64,000 bases of DNA. It comes from Winogradskyella sp. MH6. GTDB lineage: Bacteria; Bacteroidota; Bacteroidia; Flavobacteriales; Flavobacteriaceae. The notes under the pieces are model-generated. The model did not search any database, was not told where the DNA came from, and saw nothing but the letters and a program-made list of their open reading frames with translations. Positions within the stretch are counted from its first letter, which is position 1. The number at the start of each line of letters is the position of its first letter. The position numbers were made by a program, and so were the translations under genes. This document shows, in pieces, positions 49,973-57,536 of the stretch. The stretch spans positions 1,488,001-1,552,000 of the forward strand of contig NZ_CP094494.1 in assembly GCF_022810765.1 (NCBI RefSeq), read 5' to 3'.

Positions 49973-50542
49973 ATGTTTCAGTTAGGAAAAACCATAGTTT
50001 CAGAAGATATTATAGAAAAGGATTTTGTGTGTAATCTCTCGGCATGCAAAGGCGCATGTTGTATAGATGGTGATGCAGGCGCACCTTTAGATGAAGAAGA
50101 AATCAAAATTTTAGATGATATCTATCCAAAAGTAAGGCCTTTTTTGCGCAAGGAAGGTGTTGAGGTTCTTGATGCTCAAGGTGCTTGGGTAAAAACGTCT
50201 TATGGCGAATTAGAAACTCCGCTTATTAATGGTGCTGAGTGTGCTTACGTTATTTTTGATAACAAAAATACCGCATTATGTGGTATTGAAGAGGCTTACA
50301 ACCAAGGAGAAATAAGCTGGAAAAAACCTGTGTCGTGTCATCTTTATCCAATTAGAGTTAAGGACTATTCTGAATTTTCTGCAGTTAACTACGAAAAATG
50401 GGAAATATGCGATGATGCCTGTACTTTAGGCAAAGAATTACAAGTACCTATCTATAAATTTGTAAAGGAAGCTTTGATTAGAAAATTTGGTGAAGATTGG
50501 TATGCCGAATTGGAAAAAACTGCAGTGAAGAATTTTAAGTAG
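49973..50542 (+). CDS. DUF3109 cysteine-cluster protein
   Basis: 189 residues, cytoplasmic. An N-terminal cluster Cys20-x4-Cys25-x3-Cys29-Cys30 ('FVCNLSACKGACCIDGD') is followed by further conserved cysteines in 'AECAYVIF', 'ALCGIEEA', 'VSCHLYPIRV' and 'EICDDAC'. It matches DUF3109, related in pattern to the YkgJ-type zinc/iron-chelating cysteine-cluster family. Metal binding is likely; the activity is unknown. Monocistronic between divergent marC and convergent OmpA genes. Confidence 0.88.
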   Translation: MFQLGKTIVSEDIIEKDFVCNLSACKGACCIDGDAGAPLDEEEIKILDDIYPKVRPFLRKEGVEVLDAQGAWVKTSYGELETPLINGAECAYVIFDNKNTALCGIEEAYNQGEISWKKPVSCHLYPIRVKDYSEFSAVNYEKWEICDDACTLGKELQVPIYKFVKEALIRKFGEDWYAELEKTAVKNFK

Positions 50543-50568
50543 TCTAGTATCAAATATAAACATAAAAT

Positions 50569-50610
50569 AAAAAGCACTCAATGCCGAACTGTACGGGAGA
50601 GTGCTTTTTT
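50569..50610. terminator. terminator between DUF3109 and OmpA-like genes
   Basis: AAAAAGCACTC / GAGTGCTTTTT, 11-bp stem with a 19-nt loop; T6 on the plus strand, weaker tail on the minus strand. Confidence 0.85.
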
Positions 50611-50630
50611 ATTTCTAAAAAATGGATTAA

Positions 50631-51482
50631 TTAATTTGCTTCCATTAAAGCAAAGAACTTATCAATGTTAGGCATTAGTATAATGCGTGTTCTACGATTT
50701 TTAGATCGGTTTTCTCTAGTATCGTTATCTACTAAAGGTTGGTAACTACTACGACCAGAGGCTATAAGTTTTGCTGGGTCTACTTTGTACTTGTTTTGTA
50801 ATTTTCTAACTACCGAAGTGGCTCTTAATACACTTAAGTCCCAGTTGTCTTGTATTTTTTCTGTATTAATGCTTCTAGAATCTGTGTGCCCTTCTACCAT
50901 AACATCAATACTTTCTTCAGAATTAATAACATCTGCTAGCTTTTGTAAAATGTGATCCGCTTTATTGCTTATTCTGTAGCTTCCAGAATTAAATAACATT
51001 TTGTCTGAGATAGAAATCATTACTACAGTTTCATTAATGTTTACAGCAATATCTTCATCTTCATTTAAATCTGAGCTGTTCATTGTTTTTTCAAGATTGT
51101 ATTGAATGGCTAAATTCATTGAATCTTTTAAAGTCTTTGCTTCGGCTAGCTTTGCTGGATCGACATTTTCTAACGTAGCAAGCATTTTGCGTTTACTTTC
51201 ATTAGACATAACAGTGCCATCTTTATTGACATCTAGCTTTATGTCGTTTTCTATTTTAAGACCTTCTACATCTTCACTTAGTGAGTTGATTTTATCATTG
51301 TATCTATCAACACGTTCTTGAATTTTTGCAAATTTGTTTTCTAGATCTTCTTTCTCTACTTGGGTTTTGGTTAGTTGGCTTTTAATCTCGCCATTTTCTT
51401 GCTCAAGGGCCAAATATTTCTTTTTAGAAACACAAGAGCTTAACAGAATTGTTGCTACTAAAAGCATTGAAATTTTTTTCAT
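50631..51482 (-). CDS. OmpA/MotB-family lipoprotein
   Basis: 283 residues: signal peptide with lipobox 'LLSSC' (Cys16), a coiled coil (about 25-80, 'KYLALEQENGEIKSQLTKTQVEKEDLENKFAKI'), then an OmpA-like peptidoglycan-binding domain (about 165-275) with 'VMVEGHTDSRSINTEKIQDNWDLSVLRATSVVRKLQ' and 'ASGRSSYQPLVDNDTRENRSKNRRTRIIL'. It would tie the outer membrane to peptidoglycan. Monocistronic. Confidence 0.92.
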   Translation of the reverse strand: MKKISMLLVATILLSSCVSKKKYLALEQENGEIKSQLTKTQVEKEDLENKFAKIQERVDRYNDKINSLSEDVEGLKIENDIKLDVNKDGTVMSNESKRKMLATLENVDPAKLAEAKTLKDSMNLAIQYNLEKTMNSSDLNEDEDIAVNINETVVMISISDKMLFNSGSYRISNKADHILQKLADVINSEESIDVMVEGHTDSRSINTEKIQDNWDLSVLRATSVVRKLQNKYKVDPAKLIASGRSSYQPLVDNDTRENRSKNRRTRIILMPNIDKFFALMEAN

Positions 51483-51578
51483 GTTTTTGATTTAAATATG
51501 GTTATCTAATACAAATACATATACGACCAAACACGTTTTTTGGATGTTGAAGTGTAATAAAATTTAAGAATAGACAAT

Positions 51579-51609
51579 AAAAAAGCCTTAGATTTTCTAA
51601 GGCTTTTTT
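51579..51609 (-). terminator. rho-independent terminator after the Pi transporter gene
   Basis: AAAAAAGCCTTAGA / TCTAAGGCTTTTTT, 14-bp perfect stem with a 3-nt loop, 19 bp past the stop codon. Confidence 0.92.
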
Positions 51610-51627
51610 ATGTTTATGAAGTGTTAT

Positions 51628-53901
51628 TTATTCTTCTTGGTCAGAAATCAGTTTAGCAGGTTTAACAGAGCTGTCATGCGATTGATAGTACTCCTCTAAG
51701 AGATTCATCATAGCGGTCAATAGGTCTTTAGTTTCTAGTAATAAACTAAAATATAGCGTTGTGTTTTTAGGACTTGATTCTTCGCTTCTTGTACGTTCTA
51801 CCTGCTTTTGTATTTTGTCTTTGACTAAATTAAAGATCTCAGTTTTTCTTTCTAGGACAGCACCAATTTGCTCAAAAGATCTAGACTCAAATGCAGTTTG
51901 TGTTGTTGCAAATAATGTCTCTAGTTTTGTGTCTAAATCCTTAAGTTCTTTTATCTGGCTAAACTTTAACTTTTTGTGATTATTGTTAACGTGTTTATGG
52001 CTTGCTTTAGAAATATAGTCTAAAGATTGGGTTATGTCTTGTAAATGCCCAAGTATATTAATATAGAAATTACTAGCAGCAACACTAGGTTCATCTAGAT
52101 TTCTGATAAAATAGAAAATATTGTCCTTAAGATCATCAATTTCAGTTGATAATTTGTCAATTTGTCTTCTATTCTTCTTTAAGAGTTTTAAATCTTGTAC
52201 AGCTAAACCGTTAATGGCTGAGGTATAAATTCTGTTTCCACGCTTTATAACATTGGCAATATTTGAAGCGCTTTCGTGAATAACACCTTGTGTAGAACTA
52301 CTCTCGGCTTTTTCTAGCTGATCCTCTTCACGCATTATTTTAGAACTTTTGCGGTGAGCTAAATAACTTCTAATTAGTAAAACAATAGCTAGTACCAATA
52401 GTCCGGCTAAGGCATACCCACCACCAAAATATAAAATAAAAGCCATTATTGCTGCTGCAACAAAAGCACTAAAGGCCGTAAAGAACCAGCCTCCAATTAC
52501 ATTAAGTACTCCGGCAACTCTATATACCGCACTTTCACTTCCCCAAGCTCTGTCTGCTAAAGAGGTTCCCATAGCTACCATAAAAGTAACGTAGGTAGTA
52601 GAAAGTGGTAACTTCATAGATGTGGCAATAGAAATAAGAACAGATGCTACCATTAAATTAACAGCGGCTCTAACCAAATCAAAAGCAGGTTTGTCTTGCT
52701 CTTTTACCACAACTGTTGGTTTTAAGAACTGTTTTTCAGACCATTTTTTATACGAATTAGGTAGAATTCTATTCACGCTCTCATTAAGTCCAATAGTAAG
52801 CCTTACAATATTTCTAGACATATAATTAGGCTCAAAACGCTCTTTAACATCGTCCTGTCTTGACAAGTCAACCGAAGTTTTTACTACAGCTTTAGCTTTG
52901 CTAGAAAACCAAAGAGTAAGTACCATAATAAGTCCTGCAATAAGTAATAGGTAAGGTTCGGTTTGCACAGGTTCACCTAAAGCAGTCATTACGTAATTTG
53001 TAGGTTCGGCACCACTGATTGACCATGCCTCATAAGAGTTATATGCAGCAATCGGTACACCTATAAAGTTAACTAAATCATTTCCTGCGAAAGCAACAGC
53101 TAGTGCAAAAGTTCCAATAATGATGATGATGGTATAAATCTTGGCATTAAATAATTTAATGGCCAAAATTGAAAGTATAGTAAAAGCTAAAAAGCTTAAG
53201 CCTATAAAAGTAAAAGGGTTTGTATTTAAAAATTCTTTGACACTTGAAGGCATGAAAGCAGCATTCTTTAAACCTTTTACTATGATAAAGTACATAATTG
53301 AGGTAACTGCAAAACCACTAAAAATTGCACTATACCAATCTGGTTTTTCTTCAAATTTAAAAGACAATAGTAAGCGCGATACATATTGAATAATGGCACC
53401 AATGGTAAAAGCAACAACTACTGATAACAGAATACCAAGTATAATTTCAATGGCTTTTTCATTGTTAATATAATTACCTAAGTCTATTATGGATTGAGAA
53501 TTATCTGCATAAATTTTGATTAAAGCCACAGCAACCGAAGCACCTAATAATTCAAATACAATTGAAACCGTAGTAGAAGTAGGTAAACCAAGCGTGTTGA
53601 AGAAATCTAACAGTAGAATATCAGTTAACATCACAGCCATAAAAATGACCATGATTTCGTTAAACATAAACTCGCCAGGGTTAAAGATGCCTTTTCTTGC
53701 CACTTCCATCATACCACTAGACGTCATTGCTCCTATAGCAACACCAAGACTGGCAACAATCATTATGGTTTTGAAAGAAACGGCTTTAGAGCCAATAGCA
53801 GAATTTAAAAAATTTACAGCATCATTACTTACACCAACAACTAAGTCTGCAACAGCTAAGAATGCTAATGCAGCTAGCATATAGATATAAAGGTTTTCCA
53901 T
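51628..53901 (-). CDS. PiT-family inorganic phosphate transporter with C-terminal PhoU-like domain
   Basis: 757 residues, well above the usual 400-500 of bacterial Pit. The PiT signature appears twice: 'VGVSNDAVNFLNSAIGSKAVS' with 'LGLPTSTTVSIVFELLGAS' near the N terminus, and 'MKLPLSTTYVTFMVAMGTSLADRAWG' in the second half, with about twelve membrane segments. Residues ~570-740 are soluble helical hairpins ('RQIDKLSTEIDDLKDNIFYFIRNLDEPSVAASNFYINILGHLQDITQSLDYISKAS'), the pattern of PhoU/DUF47 partners that gate Pit. The fusion suggests built-in regulation of Pi uptake. The promoter is weak (GAAATTTG), with an 11-bp-spaced repeat pair just upstream. Confidence 0.9.
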   Translation of the reverse strand: MENLYIYMLAALAFLAVADLVVGVSNDAVNFLNSAIGSKAVSFKTIMIVASLGVAIGAMTSSGMMEVARKGIFNPGEFMFNEIMVIFMAVMLTDILLLDFFNTLGLPTSTTVSIVFELLGASVAVALIKIYADNSQSIIDLGNYINNEKAIEIILGILLSVVVAFTIGAIIQYVSRLLLSFKFEEKPDWYSAIFSGFAVTSIMYFIIVKGLKNAAFMPSSVKEFLNTNPFTFIGLSFLAFTILSILAIKLFNAKIYTIIIIIGTFALAVAFAGNDLVNFIGVPIAAYNSYEAWSISGAEPTNYVMTALGEPVQTEPYLLLIAGLIMVLTLWFSSKAKAVVKTSVDLSRQDDVKERFEPNYMSRNIVRLTIGLNESVNRILPNSYKKWSEKQFLKPTVVVKEQDKPAFDLVRAAVNLMVASVLISIATSMKLPLSTTYVTFMVAMGTSLADRAWGSESAVYRVAGVLNVIGGWFFTAFSAFVAAAIMAFILYFGGGYALAGLLVLAIVLLIRSYLAHRKSSKIMREEDQLEKAESSSTQGVIHESASNIANVIKRGNRIYTSAINGLAVQDLKLLKKNRRQIDKLSTEIDDLKDNIFYFIRNLDEPSVAASNFYINILGHLQDITQSLDYISKASHKHVNNNHKKLKFSQIKELKDLDTKLETLFATTQTAFESRSFEQIGAVLERKTEIFNLVKDKIQKQVERTRSEESSPKNTTLYFSLLLETKDLLTAMMNLLEEYYQSHDSSVKPAKLISDQEE

Positions 53902-53926
53902 TTAAAAGAGTAACTATAATTGTACG

Positions 53927-53934
53927 CAAATTTC
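53927..53934 (-). promoter_or_regulatory. weak -7 element for the Pi transporter gene
   Basis: GAAATTTG on the minus strand differs from TAnnTTTG at the first base. A weak -7 with a repeat pair 18 bp upstream is what an activator-dependent promoter looks like. Confidence 0.4.
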
Positions 53935-53952
53935 CTCTTTTAATTTCAACGT

Positions 53953-53970
53953 TATGTTACCAAAATGTTA
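53953..53970 (+). promoter_or_regulatory. 11-bp-spaced repeat pair at the Pi transporter promoter
   Basis: TATGTTA (53953-53959), 4-bp spacer, AATGTTA (53964-53970). Same 7+4+7 layout as the array at 54100-54150. It covers the -33 region of the minus-strand transporter gene. Confidence 0.6.
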
Positions 53971-54099
53971 TGATATGCTTTAGGGTTTAAAAAAATAAAG
54001 AAATGTTTTTGCAGTAAACATGGGAACTTAATTAAATGTTATCGAATGATGATGTTTTGTTAAGGTATAAAATACTAAAAATCAATTATTTATATTTCT

Positions 54100-54150
54100 A
54101 ATGTTAATTTAATGTTACGTAATGGTTGTTTAAATGTAAATTAAATGTTA
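54100..54150 (+). promoter_or_regulatory. five-unit 11-bp phased repeat array
   Basis: Seven-base units begin at 54100 (AATGTTA), 54111 (AATGTTA), 54122 (ATGGTTG), 54133 (AATGTAA) and 54144 (AATGTTA), each 11 bp apart with 4-bp spacers. The last unit overlaps the -7 element TATGTTTG (54149-54156) by two bases. Direct repeats at one helical turn are typical of PhoB/OmpR-family response regulators. A further AATGTTA lies at 54035. Confidence 0.7.
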
Positions 54151-54156
54151 TGTTTG
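54149..54156 (+). promoter_or_regulatory. -7 promoter element for the MORN-type gene
   Basis: TATGTTTG, a perfect TAnnTTTG, 26 bp before the ATG at 54183 and abutting the repeat array. Confidence 0.6.
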
Positions 54157-54182
54157 TGATGTAATCATTAATTAAAGCCCAA

Positions 54183-54545
54183 ATGAATATGAGAAATTTA
54201 GTAATTGTTCTTATGATGCTTAGTGTAGCATTCTCTTATGCTCAAGACAGTAAAGAACCAAAGTTAGAGAAGAAAGGCGACTTAACTTACGTTACGTATT
54301 ATCATGATAATGGTGAAATAAGTCAAACAGGTGTGTTTAATGCAGATGGCAATATTCATGGTGAATGGAAAAGCTACGATGCTGAAGGTAATAAAGTAGC
54401 ATTAGGAAACTATGATAACGGTAAAAAAGTTGGAAAATGGTTTTTCTGGCAAGGAGAATCTTTAAAAGAAGTAGATTTTATCGATTCTAAAATTGTAAGT
54501 GTTAACCAATGGGATAACAAAACCAAAGTTGCCATTAACAACTAG
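54183..54545 (+). CDS. secreted MORN-repeat (YwqK-like) protein
   Basis: 120 residues with a signal peptide ('MRNLVIVLMMLSVAFSYAQ', the Met at 54189 being an equally good start). Three MORN_2-type strand pairs follow: 'LTYVTYYHDNGEISQTGVFN', 'GNIHGEWKSYDAEGNKVALGNYDNGKKVGKWFFWQ' and 'SLKEVDFIDSKIVSVNQW'. Proteins of this kind are sometimes labelled antitoxin YwqK, but no toxin gene is adjacent and this one is exported, so that label is not supported. Function unknown. The promoter carries the five-unit phased array. Confidence 0.85.
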   Translation: MNMRNLVIVLMMLSVAFSYAQDSKEPKLEKKGDLTYVTYYHDNGEISQTGVFNADGNIHGEWKSYDAEGNKVALGNYDNGKKVGKWFFWQGESLKEVDFIDSKIVSVNQWDNKTKVAINN

Positions 54546-54564
54546 TAGTTGTCGATACTTAAAT

Positions 54565-54598
54565 AAAAAAGGCGTTCTAAATTTAGAACGCCTTTTTT
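54565..54598. terminator. bidirectional terminator between MORN gene and TonB receptor
   Basis: AAAAAAGGCGTTCTAAA followed directly by its exact reverse complement; A- and T-runs on both sides serve both convergent genes. Confidence 0.93.
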
Positions 54599-54623
54599 AT
54601 TTATGGACAATTTAATGTTTGCC

Positions 54624-57467
54624 TTAGAACTTAAGTGTGTAACCTAAAGATATTTCAGTACCAGGCTCTCTCAATGAAAAAATTTGATTGCTTGCACCAA
54701 AAGACTCATATTCACTTAATCTTTCGTCACCAAGTATATTAGATACTTTAAGGTCTATAGATGAACGTTGATTCTCGCCAAAAGATTTGTTTAACGTAAA
54801 GTTTAAACTGTTAAAAGGCTGAGTATAAACATCTGGAACTTCACGAATACCAACAACTTCTAAAGTTTCACCTTGTACGTTGTAGAATAATCCGGTTCTT
54901 AAACCAATATCACTATTGTCGTAATTTAAACCAACATTAATTAAATAAGGAGCTTGTCCTTGCATATCTCTTTTTCTGTCAATTGATTCTCCATCTCTGG
55001 CTGAAGCAACTCTACCGTTATACTCGTCATCAGACATGGTTAACTCAGATTTAATTAAAGAGAAATTGGCTGTTAGTTTAAGATTGTTTAAACCTTCAGA
55101 AATAAATCCTAATCGTTGTCTTGCTTCAAATTCTGCACCATAAACAACAGCGTCACCTAAGTTACCAACAGTAAGCTGTGTTGGAGCAGAGACAAAGAAT
55201 GTTTGCTCAATTACGTCTGTAAAGTCTTTGTAGAAACCACTTATAGCAAACATTTGTCCTTCTTCACCAAAAAACTCATAACGTATATCAAAGTTGTTGA
55301 TATATGTTGGTACTAAGTTAATATCACCAATAAACAATCTACTTGTAATTGGATCGAAGATTTGTGCTACAGAAGCTTCTTTAAAAGAAGGTCTTGCTGT
55401 AGTGCGAGAGTATGATGCTCTTAAATTAGTTTTATCGTTAACTGCATAAATAACATTAGCTGATGGGAATAAATCAAATTCATCTAAGATTAATTCTCTA
55501 TCAAATACATTATCAGCATCTTCACCAGTGTAGAATGAGCTAAAGAACTCAGTTCTTAAACCAACTACTGTTTTTAATTTTTCAGTGATATTAAATTCAG
55601 TTGAAAAATAAGTAGCTCCAATTTGTTGCTCACCTTCATAAGCATCTCTTGGGTTAAAGTTGTCTGTATAGACAACATAAGTACCAGCATCTGTTTCTGG
55701 TGTCCAAAGGTTTTCAGTAGCTAACAAATTATCTGCATTACCGCTTGCAATATAAGATTGATCTCCACGAATGTTAAAGGTAAAGTCATCAATACTAAAA
55801 TCTCTAAACTTATACGTGAATGCACCTCCAAATTTTATTTTAGCTTGGCGACCAAATAACTCTACAGTTTTGTCAAAATCTGCTTTACCAGCCCAAGACT
55901 CTTCAAGTAAGTTTCTCCATAACTGAATAGGTAATGTTGAAGCAGAAGGACTTAAGAATGAATTACCATTATCAGCTTGCTGAAATGGCGTAATTCTATG
56001 GTTTTTATCCATTACCTTAGAGAAGGTAGGAGATAATTTCCATTCAAAGTTAAAAGGCTTATCGTCTGTAATGCTATTTAACCTGTGCTTACCCGTAAGA
56101 AATAAGTTGGTAATTGATCGCTCTGTATAGGTAATAGAGTTTTTTGTTAGTGGTTCTAATCCACCTCCAGTACCGTCCTGAGATATTACCTGGTTAAAGA
56201 AACCTGCAGTAGACTCACCATTTTGTACATGAAGTAAATTTACCTTAAACTTAGATTTATCCGTTTTATAAGCTAAACCTAACATACCATTTAAAATCAC
56301 ATTGTTAATACCTTCAGAACCTTTAGAATCTAGAGCAGCAATTAACTCATTGTCTGATGTGTCTTGTGGGTTTTTTATGTATGCACCATCAAATCTGTTT
56401 TTATAAAACGTTGTTTCGTTTTTATAAGAGAATGATGCTTGGTAACCTAATTTATCATCACCAATGTTGTATTGATTGCCCAAGGTAAAACCAAAGTCGT
56501 AGTTCATACCACTAGTTTCTTGCTTAGCTGCTAGTTCTTTTTCAAAACTATTTGTAAGTGTTGTAAGTGTTGTAGTATTAATACCATTACCTAGTACTCC
56601 TTCCTCAAATTGATATCTGTTAACAGGTACATTTCGCATACCATCATCATAACCTAACCAGTCAGTATCACTACCTCCTGATGTTAAATATGAATTATTG
56701 AAATGCATGTCTGGGTTGTAACCACCTCCCAATGAAATTGAATATTCAGCCTTACTTGGAAAATCTTTTGTAACTATATCTACAATACCACCAGTAAAGT
56801 CTGCTGGATATTCAGCAGATGCAGACTTTAAAACAATAACATTGTCAAGAATATTTGTTGGAAATAAATCCATTTGAATTGTGTTACGGTCTGGATCTAA
56901 ACCTGGGATATCAATACCATTTAAGATAGACTTTGTATAGCGATCACCAAGACCACGTACAAATACATATTTATCACCTTGTATAGAAACACCAGGAACA
57001 CTTTTTACAGCAGCAGCAACATTACTTGCTCCAGTACTTTTAATAGCCTGAGAAGACAAACCATCCATTACAACTGCTGATTTTTTTTGTAAATTTAAAA
57101 CAGCACTTTCTGTGTTTCTTTTTGTAGTTGTAGTAATTACAACTGTGTCTAAAGAATTAGTTTCCATCAAAACATCTAAGGTAAATACCTCGCCGTTTTT
57201 TATGACAACATCTGAAATTTCTTTAGTTGCATACCCAACAAAGGAGAAAACCAATGTGTAAGTACCTTCTTCTAGCTCCATTTCAAACTTTCCATCAAAA
57301 TCTGTAGTAACACCTTTTGAGGTACCTTTAACTAAAATGTTAGCAAAAGCCATTGGTTCATTAAATTCACCATCGATTACTGTTCCGGCTACTTTTCCTT
57401 GTGAGAATGCTGTAGATGTCGCTGAAATGAAAATAAAAAGAGCTAAAACTTTTATTATATGTTTCAT
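54624..57467 (-). CDS. TonB-dependent outer-membrane receptor
   Basis: 947 residues: signal peptide ('KVLALFIFISATSTAFSQ'), an N-terminal CarboxypepD_reg-like domain (about 24-110, 'KVAGTVIDGEFNEPMAFANILVKGTSKG'), a plug domain (about 120-240, 'VAAAVKSVPGVSIQGDKYVFVRGLGDRYTKSILNGIDIPG'), then a 22-strand-type barrel ending in an aromatic residue ('SLGYTLKF'). It imports a bulky substrate using TonB energy. It lacks a SusD partner. Instead, a beta-helix lipoprotein gene lies upstream in the same direction, 69 bp away, with a long hairpin between them. Substrate unknown. Confidence 0.94.
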   Translation of the reverse strand: MKHIIKVLALFIFISATSTAFSQGKVAGTVIDGEFNEPMAFANILVKGTSKGVTTDFDGKFEMELEEGTYTLVFSFVGYATKEISDVVIKNGEVFTLDVLMETNSLDTVVITTTTKRNTESAVLNLQKKSAVVMDGLSSQAIKSTGASNVAAAVKSVPGVSIQGDKYVFVRGLGDRYTKSILNGIDIPGLDPDRNTIQMDLFPTNILDNVIVLKSASAEYPADFTGGIVDIVTKDFPSKAEYSISLGGGYNPDMHFNNSYLTSGGSDTDWLGYDDGMRNVPVNRYQFEEGVLGNGINTTTLTTLTNSFEKELAAKQETSGMNYDFGFTLGNQYNIGDDKLGYQASFSYKNETTFYKNRFDGAYIKNPQDTSDNELIAALDSKGSEGINNVILNGMLGLAYKTDKSKFKVNLLHVQNGESTAGFFNQVISQDGTGGGLEPLTKNSITYTERSITNLFLTGKHRLNSITDDKPFNFEWKLSPTFSKVMDKNHRITPFQQADNGNSFLSPSASTLPIQLWRNLLEESWAGKADFDKTVELFGRQAKIKFGGAFTYKFRDFSIDDFTFNIRGDQSYIASGNADNLLATENLWTPETDAGTYVVYTDNFNPRDAYEGEQQIGATYFSTEFNITEKLKTVVGLRTEFFSSFYTGEDADNVFDRELILDEFDLFPSANVIYAVNDKTNLRASYSRTTARPSFKEASVAQIFDPITSRLFIGDINLVPTYINNFDIRYEFFGEEGQMFAISGFYKDFTDVIEQTFFVSAPTQLTVGNLGDAVVYGAEFEARQRLGFISEGLNNLKLTANFSLIKSELTMSDDEYNGRVASARDGESIDRKRDMQGQAPYLINVGLNYDNSDIGLRTGLFYNVQGETLEVVGIREVPDVYTQPFNSLNFTLNKSFGENQRSSIDLKVSNILGDERLSEYESFGASNQIFSLREPGTEISLGYTLKF

Positions 57468-57481
57468 GTAATATTGTATAT

Positions 57482-57510
57482 ATCCAATGCCTACCTGGTA
57501 GACATTGGAT
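57482..57510. repeat. 29-bp near-perfect palindrome between lipoprotein and TonB receptor genes
   Basis: ATCCAATG (57482-57489) / CATTGGAT (57503-57510) with an inner CTACC / GGTAG pair around a central T; one mismatch in the whole element. There is no T-run on the minus strand, so it is a processing or stabilising stem, or an operator, more likely than a terminator. Confidence 0.7.
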
Positions 57511-57536
57511 TTATTTATATGAATTAAAAGTGTTTA

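Noticed and set aside
53516..53884. 122-codon plus-strand frame inside the Pi transporter gene
   Set aside because: It is antisense to well-conserved PiT membrane helices; low-complexity hydrophobic content only reflects that.
54183..54545. YwqK-type antitoxin of a toxin-antitoxin pair
   Set aside because: The protein has a signal peptide, no toxin gene is adjacent, and MORN_2 repeats alone do not make an antitoxin.
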